DNA of 64,000 nucleotides, taken from NCBI GenBank assembly GCA_025617745.1, contig CM046858.1, positions 28,596,534 to 28,660,533 on the forward strand. Direction: 5' to 3'. Made by a program: the position numbers and the translations under genes. Positions 24,272 to 34,826 of this stretch are shown here, piece by piece. This stretch comes from Heliocidaris erythrogramma. Taxonomy: Eukaryota > Echinodermata > Echinoidea > Camarodonta > Echinometridae. The notes under the pieces are model-generated. The model was given only the letters and a program-made list of their open reading frames with translations, did no database searches and had not been told where the DNA came from. The stretch's first letter is position 1, and each line of letters starts with the position of its first letter.

Positions 24272-25930
24272 CTCATACCACACCACTTTTTGCTCGTCTT
24301 CAAATTTTAAATATTCATGATATGTATAAACTTCAAAGTGCAATATTCATGTATATGTGTTTTCATAAAGTTCTTCCAGTTTCTATTATGTCATATTTTA
24401 ATTCAAATACTTCAATACATGATTATTTTACACGGAGTAACAGAAATTACAATATTCCATGTGCAAGAACCACGTTATTTCAAAAATCCATATTTTACAA
24501 TGGTCCGAAAATTTGGAATGAAATACCGAATGATATCAAAAGTAGTTCATCATTGAATGTCTTTAAGCAAATGTATTTACTTCAGACATGTGCAATAACA
24601 TATCTAATAGGCATTTTGTATGTGAGTGTGTGTGTGCGTGTGTATGCGTGTATGTGTATGTGTTAGGGCACAATGTGTTTTACATACTGTATTTTATTCA
24701 TGTACTGTAGTTATGTATAACATGGGGTGCGGCTTCAATATAAGACTTTGTCTTTCTGCTGCATTTCCCTGCAATTTCTTAAGTATTTTATTGTTTCAAT
24801 TGTTTTAATGTATTACATGTATTGTATTTGTAATGTTTTTTATGAATTTGCTAAATAAATTGAATTGAAATTGAATTGAATGAGAAAAACAACAGTAGGT
24901 ATAACGACTATGGTTGTTTGTTATGCAATTAATATTAAAGTCAGTATTAATAACTGAAATAAAAACAACTGTAAAGAAAATATGAAGAACTCTTGTGATT
25001 GCGAAGATGTGAAAATATGAGTAGGCCATACATTTTCTTTTAAAGTGCTTCCTTATTCCTAGGATAAAATCAAGTTATACAGTATCACTTTGCCTGTATA
25101 GAAAACACTGGAAGGAAAAATCAAGCAAAATAACTGACTGCTTTTCATGTCATGGAGACATGCTTAGGATATTCACATCAACCAAACACAAACACAAAGT
25201 ACAAATGAAAATAAAAACGGAAGAATGTTTACAATGGTGTCACAAAACTAATTGCAAAATGATGAAATGGCACATAATCTATATGAAAGATTGCACAAAG
25301 ATATGAACGATAACGAATTTTCATGACGAAATTAAACGAAAAAAAAAAAAACCAAATCAAAAAATAATACAATGGACGGGGAAACCTATCAATGAAAATT
25401 ACTCATGAATTGGGAAATGATATTCGATGTGCAAAGAAAATTAGAAAATACAAATTTTCGTATGTTTTGGACACAAAATCATAAATTATCCTTTTCTCGC
25501 ATACATGAGGTCACGTTACAACCGGACGCCTGGGTTTCGTGAACGTGGTGTCAAAAAATGCGTAATATAGTAGAAAATTACAATCGTAAAAAAATAGAAA
25601 AAATAAATCGCAAAATTGTAAACTAAATCAAAATATGGTTTGATATTGTGAAACAATAACCAATTATCCAAACGACTAATGTGGAAGAACAAAACAACAT
25701 CCCTATTTCATTTTGACTTCAATGTCTCCACTGACTTTTAAGGGTTTAATTATGAACCTTCGTAAAATGTACCCCAAAGATATTAGCGTGTGTACCTTTT
25801 CTTCTAAAGAGGGCGAAATCGGGTAACATAGAAGCAGAAGTTCTATTCATTAAAGAAAAATAAACAAGCGAACATGAATATGGTATATACACAAAATACG
25901 ATAAAATAGATTGATAATTAATATTTTTAC

Positions 25931-26176
25931 CTCTACTTTCCACAACTTGTAATGTCATGTTGAACCTTCCCTGGTTAGCAAGCATGATTTGCAAGCATTC
26001 GTGCTCGCTTCCTTTATTGGTATATATTGGTGTCTCGATTGTACCGTTTCTTTTGAACAACGTGCTGTTGATACTCCTAGTCAGTTGATTCCAGTCGTCT
26101 CGTGTTGACGTGTAAGTAAAATTCACTGAGCACGGTATAGTGTTTCCATCACAAGTCATTTCTAGAGGGCTCCAAG
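25931..26176 (-). CDS. Receptor extracellular exon, Cys-containing and N-glycosylated
   Basis: A 246-nt phase 1-1 exon with a strong acceptor (TTCTTATCCCAG, AG at 26177-26178) and donor AGAG|GTAAAA (GT at 25929-25930). It encodes 81 full codons with three Cys (TCDG, PCSV, ECLQ) and four Asn-X-Thr sequons (NFT, NST, NGT, NMT). It ends with a strand-like segment, LANQGRFNMTLQVVES. Alternating hydrophobic residues and the Cys pattern suggest an Ig-like or other beta-sandwich module, but I cannot name the family. Its symmetrical phase lets it be inserted between the EGF-like exon and the stalk exon without changing frame. Assignment to this gene rests on strand, order, phase and secretory character; it lies about 9.5 kb from the next exon, with a LINE in between. 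Confidence 0.6.
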
Positions 26177-26403
26177 CTGGGATAAGAACACCTGATTAGA
26201 AAGTGAACATACCTTTACAAAAAGTTACAGATTCCAATATGCAGCTCTTTACAAAGATGTACATTCTAAAACAAGTTGGGCAAAGTTTACGCAATATAGA
26301 GTAAATTTTACTATTATACATTTACTCAGTGTTGGTTAGAATTTTGGAGTAAAAAGTAAATATCTCTAATAACACAAATCGATTTCTAGCGCTAGTCAAA
26401 CTA

Positions 26404-27625
26404 ATGGACCTAGGATTTATCTTTACGCCCAAAATCATTAGGAATGGATACAATCTGATACCTTCTCCAGAAATATTGAAGCAAATCAATCACTACTTTA
26501 TTTATTTGCTTCAAATGATTCATAGTAATGCCGATAAGCCAAAAATGATAAGTACAATTGTTACAACAGATTTCAGTAAGGATAAACCACAACATAGCCA
26601 TTCTCAAATTGCTCCAGGTGAACGTCCGGCCAAGTGCTGTCGCCTGGATAGCGGACTTTCTCACTAAACGGCAACAGAGTGTGAAGTATCGAACGGTTCA
26701 CTCTGATTGGCTAGAAGTTTATGCAGGGGCCCCACAAGGGACCAGACTCGGCCCCATTGTTTTCCTGGTAATCATCAACGACGCGTACCGTGATCCCCCC
26801 GCCCCCCCCCTCTTTGTACTGGAAGTATTTGGATGACCTCACAGTGTTGGAGTGTAGAAAATCATCATCTGCATCCAAATGCAGTCAAGCGTGAGTGAAC
26901 TACAAGAAGGACTGTCTATCAAAACATGAAACTGAACCCCTAATCGTTCTGTGCTGACGATAACATTCATTCGTGACCCACCACCACCGCCCGTTATCTC
27001 AGTTGATATACATATCATTAGTCAAACAGATTGTGTGAAGTTACTTGGGGTTCACATCCAGAAGGACCTGAAATGGACTTTCCATATAAATGAGATTATA
27101 AAGAAGGCAAACATGAGGCTGCATATGCTGAGAGTTCTCAATAATTTCCGATTGCCTTTAGATGACCTAATGCTCATTTACTGTTCATAAATCAGGCCGG
27201 TGCTTGAATTTTGCGCACCCGTATGCACCCGTATAAAGGTATGCAAAATATCGGTTTGCTTAATTTTCAACGAATGTTGTTTGCTTGTATATAATTGTCC
27301 AGTAGTATAATATTTTTTAAAATTACGTTTCATGAATCGTATACCTGTATGTTCCATGTATTTGTGTTTGTACACCCTTCCACTGGCACATTTGTATTGT
27401 TTTGAATTGCACTATGCCATGGACCTGGGTCTATAATTATGTTCACTCCTTTATTCATTTTAAATAAAGATAATACATATACGGTATAAGATTCATAGAA
27501 GGGGGTGGCAAATGACCTCTTAACCCCTTGTTGATTCTTTATTATTTACCCCGCTTTCTACTTTATGTAGCTTGTGCTGTGTCAACATTGTTAAATGGTC
27601 CTTGTTTGAAGATAATAGAATAAAG
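26404..27625 (+). mobile_element. Degraded LINE fragment with RT and 3' untranslated end
   Basis: RT pieces are visible: SVKYRTVHSDW, GAPQGTRLGPIVF, a YLDDLTVLEC palm motif just past a C-tract, then CVKLLGVHIQKDLKW. Multiple frameshifts separate them. From about 27230 to 27625 the sequence matches a second copy at 41560-41895 closely, ending at the same AATAAAG, which defines the element's 3' end. The foldback at 27626 starts directly after that end. Confidence 0.75.
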
Positions 27626-28373
27626 GGCTTGTCTCGAATGGGTGGGTTGCGGGAGCGGGATGGGAGCGGGAACGGGCACACCCTTTCGAGACAAGCCCCC
27701 CCCCCCCACCCCGGTTATCTCGAATGGACGCGTTCCCAGCAAGAAGTTCAATGAACGCGCCACTTCGAGACAACCGGGGGGGGGGGGGGCTTTCCTCGAA
27801 TGGGTGTGTTGAGTAGACTTTTGTAACAGACGTTTTAGAAATTTTTGAAAAATGTACTCTTGCTGTTTTTTTTTTCGTTTTTCTTTTGTCTAAGATGTAG
27901 AAAATATAATAAAACAGTATCTAAAAAAAAGCTTTTGACAAGGAAATCATTATTTGTGCAAAATAAATAGGAGAATTGAATAATTATGCATTAAAACACA
28001 CGGGGACGAAAGGGCAAGTGGCGTAGCTAGGATTTTTGTATTTATTTATTTATTATTATTTTTGTTTGGCGTGACCTGGGCCCCGTAACATAAAGAGTGT
28101 TTATAAACTCCGATCAAGCGCTAATGGCAATCAATCGCTAAAATCCGTAACACAAAGCCCCCCCCCCCCCCCCCTTCAATCAAAGGCTATTAGAGCTTGA
28201 TTCATAGCGATCGATCGTTATTAATTTTTGCAATGAATTTAAATAACACGTAACGACTTGTCTTGAGACTATGACAATTCCACATTTCCCCGCTGATATC
28301 GCTGAAAGCATGACTGGAAAAATGAGGTAAGTACCTCCGTTTTATTCATATTATATGACGATGTCAATATATT

Positions 28374-28646
28374 TTAATAAATCATGACAATAATTATGTA
28401 AAATTCTAATGTAAGTAGCATTCTATGACAATGAATTGTGCATATATAAAGATGAAAGCTGATATTTTTACCGGAATTAAGACGCCTTTTTATCCTATCG
28501 CGCAACCCTGTTTCAGTGGCAAGAAGCACACGCTGACGGAACAACCAAGGGTCCTTCGCCCGTGATCTCCGGCAGACCTCGCGTTGCTTGCCCGGTGGGT
28601 TGTGTACGGCAGAATTTTTTTCTGACTTGGACGATGCAAATTTCAT
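28374..28646 (-). CDS. Small basic open frame in left arm of the foldback
   Basis: Starts MKFASSKSEKNSAVHNPPG and continues with a strongly basic stretch (VCRRSRAKDPWLF, LRDRIKRRLNSG). At TTCCG|GTAAAA a possible donor lies inside it, and 290 bases on is a good acceptor (TCATTTTTCCAG, about 28332) opening another frame of about 40 codons in matching phase. That would make a captured two-exon gene piece or a transposon accessory protein. I do not recognise the protein. The right-arm copy (29986-30183) has one extra A and is shifted out of frame at its N-terminus. Expression is unproven. Confidence 0.35.
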   Translation of the reverse strand: MKFASSKSEKNSAVHNPPGKQREVCRRSRAKDPWLFRQRVLLATETGLRDRIKRRLNSGKNISFHLYICTIHCHRMLLTLEFYIIIVMIY

Positions 28647-28715
28647 TGTGCTTGTAAAACTAATTGTGTATTTGTTATGATGGTATTATTATGACCCATG
28701 TCTCCTATTTCTTAA

Positions 28716-29041
28716 CACACTTGGGCAAACCTACAAAATAGGGGCCGGATTTTTTTCCAAGCTATTATAAGGCCAACCAATAACAACATGCAACAGGCAG
28801 GCCCAAATGTTTGGCCTGCCTGTTGCATGTTGTTATTAATATTATTACTGTTGTTAATTTGAACAATTTGAGCGATTCAAAATGTTCTTGTAGCTTTTTA
28901 TGAAGAGATAAGAAGAGCGAGTGCAAAAATCCAATAATTCAAGAGAGCGAGAGAGATAAATTAACAACAGCAATAATATTAATAACAACATGCAACAGGC
29001 AGGCCAAACATTTGGGCCTGACTTGGGTTTGCCCAAGTGTG
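28716..29041. mobile_element. 326-bp MITE with TTAA target duplication
   Basis: Ends are CACACTTGGGCAAACC and GGTTTGCCCAAGTGTG, with TTAA on both sides (28712-28715 and 29042-29045). The other arm of the surrounding foldback has a single TTAA at the equivalent place, an empty-site control. Inside is a perfect 25-bp hairpin (28779-28803 with 28813-28837, 9-nt loop), and a third copy of that arm at about 28979-29003. TTAA targets are typical of piggyBac-type transposases. Confidence 0.82.
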
Positions 29042-29985
29042 TTAAAGATCACATTGCAAGAAAATTACAAATATGGCAATTAATGTATCACTAGAAACTG
29101 GGAAGCTTACAGATGGCAATCGTATAAGTTTTATGTCAACTGCGTATCTGATGATTATAAAAACAACATAAATAGAAGCTCTTCTAAGCATCTGGAATAT
29201 CCGAGGATTCGCCAGAAATATAGCGATGTTTTGATGTCGTCACACTAGGGATCGATCCTGCTTAAGCAGACGACGTCCTATAATGAATGAACGTAATTGC
29301 AATGCAATTATTTATCAAATTATAAAGAGTTTGGTATATTTAACATGACCTTATTTCACACCATTCTAAAAGGGAAAGTGAAACTGATTCTGATAACTAA
29401 AACCGTTTGATTGTAAATACACAGGAGAAGGGTCAATGATCAATGAAATAAACCCCATTTTCAAACTGAAAAGCCCTCCGAATAATATCACAGATTGTAT
29501 TCGTTCCCTCTTGAAACGCCGAACATGCCCCGGTGCAAGCAGCTGAAAATACAATGGCGTCTTATTTTGTTTACAAGTGACTGATTCGTTTATTTTTCAA
29601 GTAAGAGATATAAGTGAAGAGGAGATGACAAAACAGGCACTGAAAAATGTGTAAGATGTTATGGGACATCGTCTGCTTAGACAGGACTGGTCCTTCGTGT
29701 GTCGTCACACATCTCAGCAGCGTTCAAGGAGCTCTTCAGCTGCTATATCGGGGGCTGTATTTTACCGTTTTATAATTGATAATAATCATTAATTCAAATG
29801 TTTCCAAGAGTTGAATTTGGATAACCTTGTATAATTTATGCCATCTATGCAATAATAAGTATTAAGCCAATATTTATTTTGATGGAATTTTCTTGCAATG
29901 TGATCTTTAAGAAATAGTAGGAGACATGGGTCATAATAATACCATCATAACAAATACGCAATTAGTTTTACAAGCACAATGAAAT

Positions 29986-30183
29986 TTGCATCGTCCAAGT
30001 CAGAAAAAAAATTCTGCCGTACACAACCCACCGGGCAAGCAACGAGAGGTCTGCCGGAGATCACGGGCGAAGGACCCTTGGTTGTTCCGTCAGCGTGTGC
30101 TTCTTGCCACTGAAACAGGGTTGCGCGATAGGATAAAAAGGCGTCTTAATTCCGGTAAAATATCAGCTTTCATCTTTATATAA
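29986..30183 (+). pseudogene. Mirror copy of the basic open frame in right arm, frameshifted
   Basis: Near-identical to the frame at 28374-28646 but with eight rather than seven A residues after its ninth codon, so the natural ATG at about 29980 no longer reads into the body. The rest (NSAVHNPPGKQREVCRRSR onward) is unchanged. The second exon-like segment is truncated in this arm. Confidence 0.5.
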
Positions 30184-31816
30184 TTATGCACAATTCATTG
30201 TCATAGAATGCTACTTACATTAGAATTTTACATAATTAAATTGTTATGATTTATTAAAAAATATTGACATCGTCATATAATATGAATAAAACGGAGGTAC
30301 TTACCTCATTTTTCCAGTCATGCTTTCAGCGATATCAGCTAAACACTCTTTATGTTCCGGGGCCCAGGTCACGCCAAACAAAAATAATAATAAATACAAA
30401 AATCCTAGCTACGCCACTTGCCCTTTCGTCCCCGTGTGTTTTAATGCATAATTATTCAATTCTCCTATTTTTTTTGCACAAATAATGATTTCCTTGTCAA
30501 AAGCTTTTTTTAGATACTGTTTTATTATATTTTCTACATCTTAGACAAAAGAAAAACGAAAAAAAAAAAAAACCCAGCAAGAGTACATTTTTCAAAAATT
30601 TCTAAAACGTCTGTTACAAAAGTCTACTCAACACACCCATTCGAGGAAAGCCCCCCCGGTTGTCTCGAAGTGGCGCGTTCATTGAACTTCTTGCTGGGAA
30701 CGCGTCCATTCGAGATAACCGGGGGGGGGGGGGCTTGTCTCGAAAGGGTGTGCCCGTTCCCGCTCCCATCCCGCTCCCGCAACCCACCCATTCGAGACAA
30801 GCCTTATAATACTGAACACCACTGAACATCTTTGGCATTAAAATAAAACTGCGATGTTTGAAAAAAGAAACCAGGTCAATTTAGGCAGTAGTGGTATTCA
30901 TTTCACCCGCTTGATGTATTTTAAATCATATCCACAGATTGTGATGAACATGCCGCCCCAGTCGCCCCTTCTCTTTTCATTCTCCCTCTCTCTCTTTCTT
31001 TCTTCCTTAGATCTTTTTTGCTCTCTCTGTCTTTCTCCATCTCTCTCTATATATTCTTTTTCTGTCTCAGTTTTCGTTTTTTGTTAGGTTTCCCTCCACT
31101 TTTTGGTTTCCGAACTTCATTGAGGAAACTTGGGAATCTCTTCTTGACCGACGAGTGTTCTACCACTGAAGACTGGACTAAATATTAAAATGCAATACAT
31201 ATGTTTGTATATAAGTTGTTTTCTCACATGTCCCATCATCTAAAAAGGGCCAGAAGACTATTAAAGCTTCTTTCGGTACTCATGTCAAAAACCATATTTA
31301 ACTGTTATTCTTTGCTGTGTGTGCATTGCCTGCACATTTTTATGACACATGGCGCGCTTTTATCGCGTGGAAGATTTAGGCGAAAAAAGGGGCTAACATG
31401 CGGGTGGAAAATGGGTTGTTACTCAAAAAGTTGCAGAAAGTAGCAGGCAAATTTGGTATCAGTGTAGAGCATGGACTATAAGAAAGGCGATCATGATATT
31501 TTCAGCGCGATAATCGACGGAAATGTTGACCATCTTTGGGCCTCCAATAGTTTGTGTTTCATCCAAAATTACTTTCGAGAGGAATAAGACTTCGCCCGCC
31601 ATCTTTATCATTATTTAGAATAACTATTCTGGAATAAGCAATTTGAAGTGCATTAAACAACCCGTTTGGCAAAAAGCTTTAGTAAAACGCAGTATTGCAT
31701 TTTACACAATGCATAACAAATAATCAAAGTTTCGGGTCTATTTGAATAAAAATGACCCACTTAAAATTAATTTCAAGAAGAAATACTGCTCAGAGGTGTT
31801 CTACACGGTGTAATCT

Positions 31817-32730
31817 TTGCTTATAGAACGTGAAAAAATTAATTCTGTTTCATTGACCACACCTGGCCCACTGTGCGGCGTAGCTCATGGAAGTGTGTTG
31901 GGGCCAACATTGTTCTTGCTGTATGTCAATGACATTCCAGACATTGTACGTTACAGTGTATCAGAAGTCAAGCTATTTGCAGACGATACAAAAATATTTT
32001 CACCAATTCGCTCCACATCAGATGGTAAAAATATACAAGCCGATCTGACAAGACTCTTGGAATGGTCCCTTCTGTGGCAACTACCATTTAATCAAGAGAA
32101 GTGTAAGGTCATCCACTATGGTAGAAAAAATCCTTGCTTCAATACTACATATCAAACGAGAATACACCTATGACCGCTGTTGAAATAGAAACAGACTTAG
32201 GTGTAACTTTTGACCAGCAAATCTTCGCGTCATGTGAATGGTATGTGCTGCCGCAAATCGTAAGCTTGCAATCATTAAGGGCACCTTTTTCTATCTTGGA
32301 CAGAACATGCTTTATGCATTTGTACAAATACATTATAAGACCCAGTCTTGAGTTCTACTGCGTGGCATCCTGTTTTGAAAAAAAGACCAAAGTAGAACCA
32401 AAGTAGAAAAGGCATAACGTAGAGCAACTCGCCAAGTACACCCAATACGACATTTGAGTTATGAGGAGAGATTAAAACATTTGAACCTGCCATCTCTTGC
32501 CTATAGACGTCATAGAGCAGACATGATTCAGATCTACAAAATCATGCATGGCCTAGACGAACTTGATCAGTCACCCTTCTTTGATCATCCATATAAGAAC
32601 AGAACTCGTGGCCATCGGTATAAGATTGAAAGAAGCAAGTTTACTCAAAGCTCAGACATGGCCTTTTTTCACAGAGATGCATTAATGAATGGAACAACCT
32701 TACCTCTGATGTGGTAGAGAGCACGTCACT
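31817..32730 (+). mobile_element. LINE reverse transcriptase fragment (CR1/L2-like)
   Basis: Reads GVAHGSVLGPTLFLLYVNDIPDIV and KLFADDTKIF, then ETDLGVTFDQQ, RPSLEFYCVASC and finally YEERLKHLNLPSLAYRRHRADM, the usual C-terminal order for this LINE group. Three frames are used, so at least two frameshifts have accumulated. Flanks show no target duplication that I can define. Confidence 0.75.
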
Positions 32731-33072
32731 TAAAGAACTCATATTGAGAAAAGAAGTGGTATCCGTTTTTATTTGGTAATATTAAAATCTGTGTATCAAA
32801 GAAAACAATCCTTTTCAATTTTTTCAAATAGCTCAACCAGAAGGCGCAATTAAAAAAAAAAAAAAAAATCACATTTTTGAGGGTTTGAAATTGTCTCGCA
32901 GTCCAATTCGGCAAAATGCTAGCTTGTTTACTTTTCTATGCAAATTAGCACTGACGTCATTGGGTAGAGTCGTATGACCTCCGCGGTGTACTGCTGTACA
33001 ACATAGCATAGACTGGGAACCGAGAGTGAAGAGAAACTTTGCTCGACATGATTTTGATACTTCAAAATTATG

Positions 33073-33262
33073 TTTCCAAATAATAATAATACACTCCAAA
33101 TTTTATTAACCGAAATGGAAATTCTTGTTGCCCAATTGATCGTGGGCCCGGCAGCCAATGTGCAGCGCCAGATCTTTTAACGTCTTTTGGTATGACGCGG
33201 CCGAGGTTCGAACCCACGACCTCCAGATTGTGAGGCGGACGCTCTACTGACTGAACCAACAC
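33073..33262 (-). mobile_element. tRNA-derived SINE
   Basis: The minus strand shows a tRNA-like head with an A-box-like CAGTCAGTAGAGCG and a B box GGTTCGAACCTC about 40 bases on, then a body with CCAAAAGACGTTAAAAGAT and an ATTATTATT tail near 33073. Stem pairing is poor and the body follows directly, so this is a SINE, not a tRNA gene. Confidence 0.65.
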
Positions 33263-34826
33263 ATCGGTATAAAATCCATCAGTTTTATTAAATATTATTC
33301 GAAAACTAGTTTACATTTTAGCCTTGTATTTCGGGCCAGCTACATCTCCAAAGTGCAGTGACGTTCGAAGGCTGATTTTTGCGAAATGGTCCCTACAATA
33401 GTACAAATTCGTGCATGCTTGCTGTGTGTTGCTGCTGTGAAATCTTTTCGCCGAATTTTCACAAACTTCACCCACAAATTCCGTTGCTTATTGAGCATTG
33501 GAAATGCGAAGAAACTGATGTTGGTGTTCTTTAAAGTATTGTAACAACCCCCCCCCCCCCCACACACACACAACGCAAGTTCGTGGCATTTTCCCACAAA
33601 ACGTAAGGATTCCCCCAAAAGAAAGCGACTCTTGTTGATGTTGGTTTTTTTACACACGATTTCAATAGCGCGCGTTATGCACCGGATGAATTGACCTGGA
33701 TGAATTGATCAAACTCTACCCAGTGACGTCATAGGTCAACCCCGCTTCGATGTTTATCGGTCTGTTTGAGAAATCTGGCTCAATAAGGGCAATAATCAAG
33801 GGTACATTTTAGGCAAAATATCTACTTTATTTGCTAAAATTGATGAAACCTTTATTTCAATATGTTTATTTATTTACAAACCATATTTTGTAAAAAAAAA
33901 AAAAAATCAACATATGAGCTCTTTAATAGTTTCAAATCCAACTTGTTAAAGTTATGGTCGCCAAGTAAAGATAAATTTAATCCAGAAGAATCTTTTGCCT
34001 CTCCATGTTCTTCTACTGCTGTGCAGCGCCAATAAAAGTGTACCAGTCTAGATTCTTTACCAGACGTCAACAAGAGGCAAATACGTTTTTAACTTTAAAT
34101 GCTTACATCCAAGGTATTATCCAAGGTATTATATTACTCAGAATGTAATGAAATCCCATGATTGGAAAGCACTAAGACTCATAATTTATGTCATACCAGT
34201 TATCGCTCTCACACAAATACTCTTTTCTATCAACACAAAATCCTTAAAATTACGGAATCACACCACCTACAGTTAGGCTTGTTTATGCACAAGTTAAACT
34301 CGTACGAACCTCCACATGTTTCTTTACTACAGGGTGTCTCTAAAAAAAGTAAACCCAACTTCAACGGCAAATTTTCAGAAAACTATAAAATATTTACACA
34401 TTATTTTTTCATGGTTAGATAGTCCAATAGGTCCTCTGTCCAATGATACCACGTAGGTTATGTAACTCTCATGCATGACTGAGCATGATTCAACTTAGTG
34501 AATGGGTGTCAAATCATCACTGTGGCAAGTTAGAATTGCACTTTGATTGGAAGTTCTGACATAGGAAATGTCTGATTTCCTACGAGCATAGCTTAGGGAT
34601 TTGTACCCTCGACATGACCGCCATTCCTTTCGATGCAAAGCTCGCAACGCCTCCTCATGTCCCTGACAGCACGCCTGATCATTCCCTGATCTTGTCGTAA
34701 TCGGTTCACTTCACCTGTTATCCGTTGCCTCAGCTCCTGAATTGTGGCCGGTGGGGTTTGGAACACTTTTCCTTTAAGATACCCCCAAAGAAAGAAATCG
34801 CATGGTGTCAGATCTGGTGAACGTGC

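Larger units (their letters stand above)
20786..24882 (+). mobile_element. Nearly complete, disabled non-LTR retrotransposon (CR1/L2/Jockey-group LINE)
   Basis: Order: the C-terminal part of an ORF1-like protein (20828-21175; DRSHRIGR and GTGIVIQEDLT motifs), an AP-endonuclease (21653-22606), a reverse transcriptase (about 22830-24271) and a C-terminal domain to about 24600. The element ends in an AATTG-type tail (24855-24882). Endonuclease motifs look intact: ITETWL, GGGVVLYT, VIYRPPNQ, GDFNLN and SDHFPV. The RT core has GVPQGSILGPLLF and FADDTS. It is broken by stops at the end of the endonuclease frame, at about 22821, 23110 and 23458, and by frame changes, so it is not autonomous. It sits antisense in a long receptor intron. 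The 5' end is truncated within ORF1. Confidence 0.85.
27626..30803. mobile_element. 3.2-kb foldback: long inverted repeat with a small open frame in each arm
   Basis: The left arm runs from 27626 to about 29066 and the right arm from about 29886 to 30803, with near-identical sequence read in opposite directions. Ends begin GGCTTGTCTCGAATGGG. Within each end a second internal copy of the TCTCGAATG/CATTCGAGA motif recurs. The left arm is longer because of two additions absent from the right: 28104-28291 (188 bp) and a TTAA-flanked MITE (28716-29041). The loop of about 820 bp has a further weak inverted pair (near 29235 and 29690). The element starts exactly at a LINE 3' end. No clear target duplication is visible. 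It could be a foldback transposon or an inverted duplication; a transposase is not seen. Confidence 0.75.

Noticed and set aside
33184-33262. tRNA gene on the minus strand
   Set aside because: It has A- and B-box-like words but poor stems, and a SINE body and tail follow directly.
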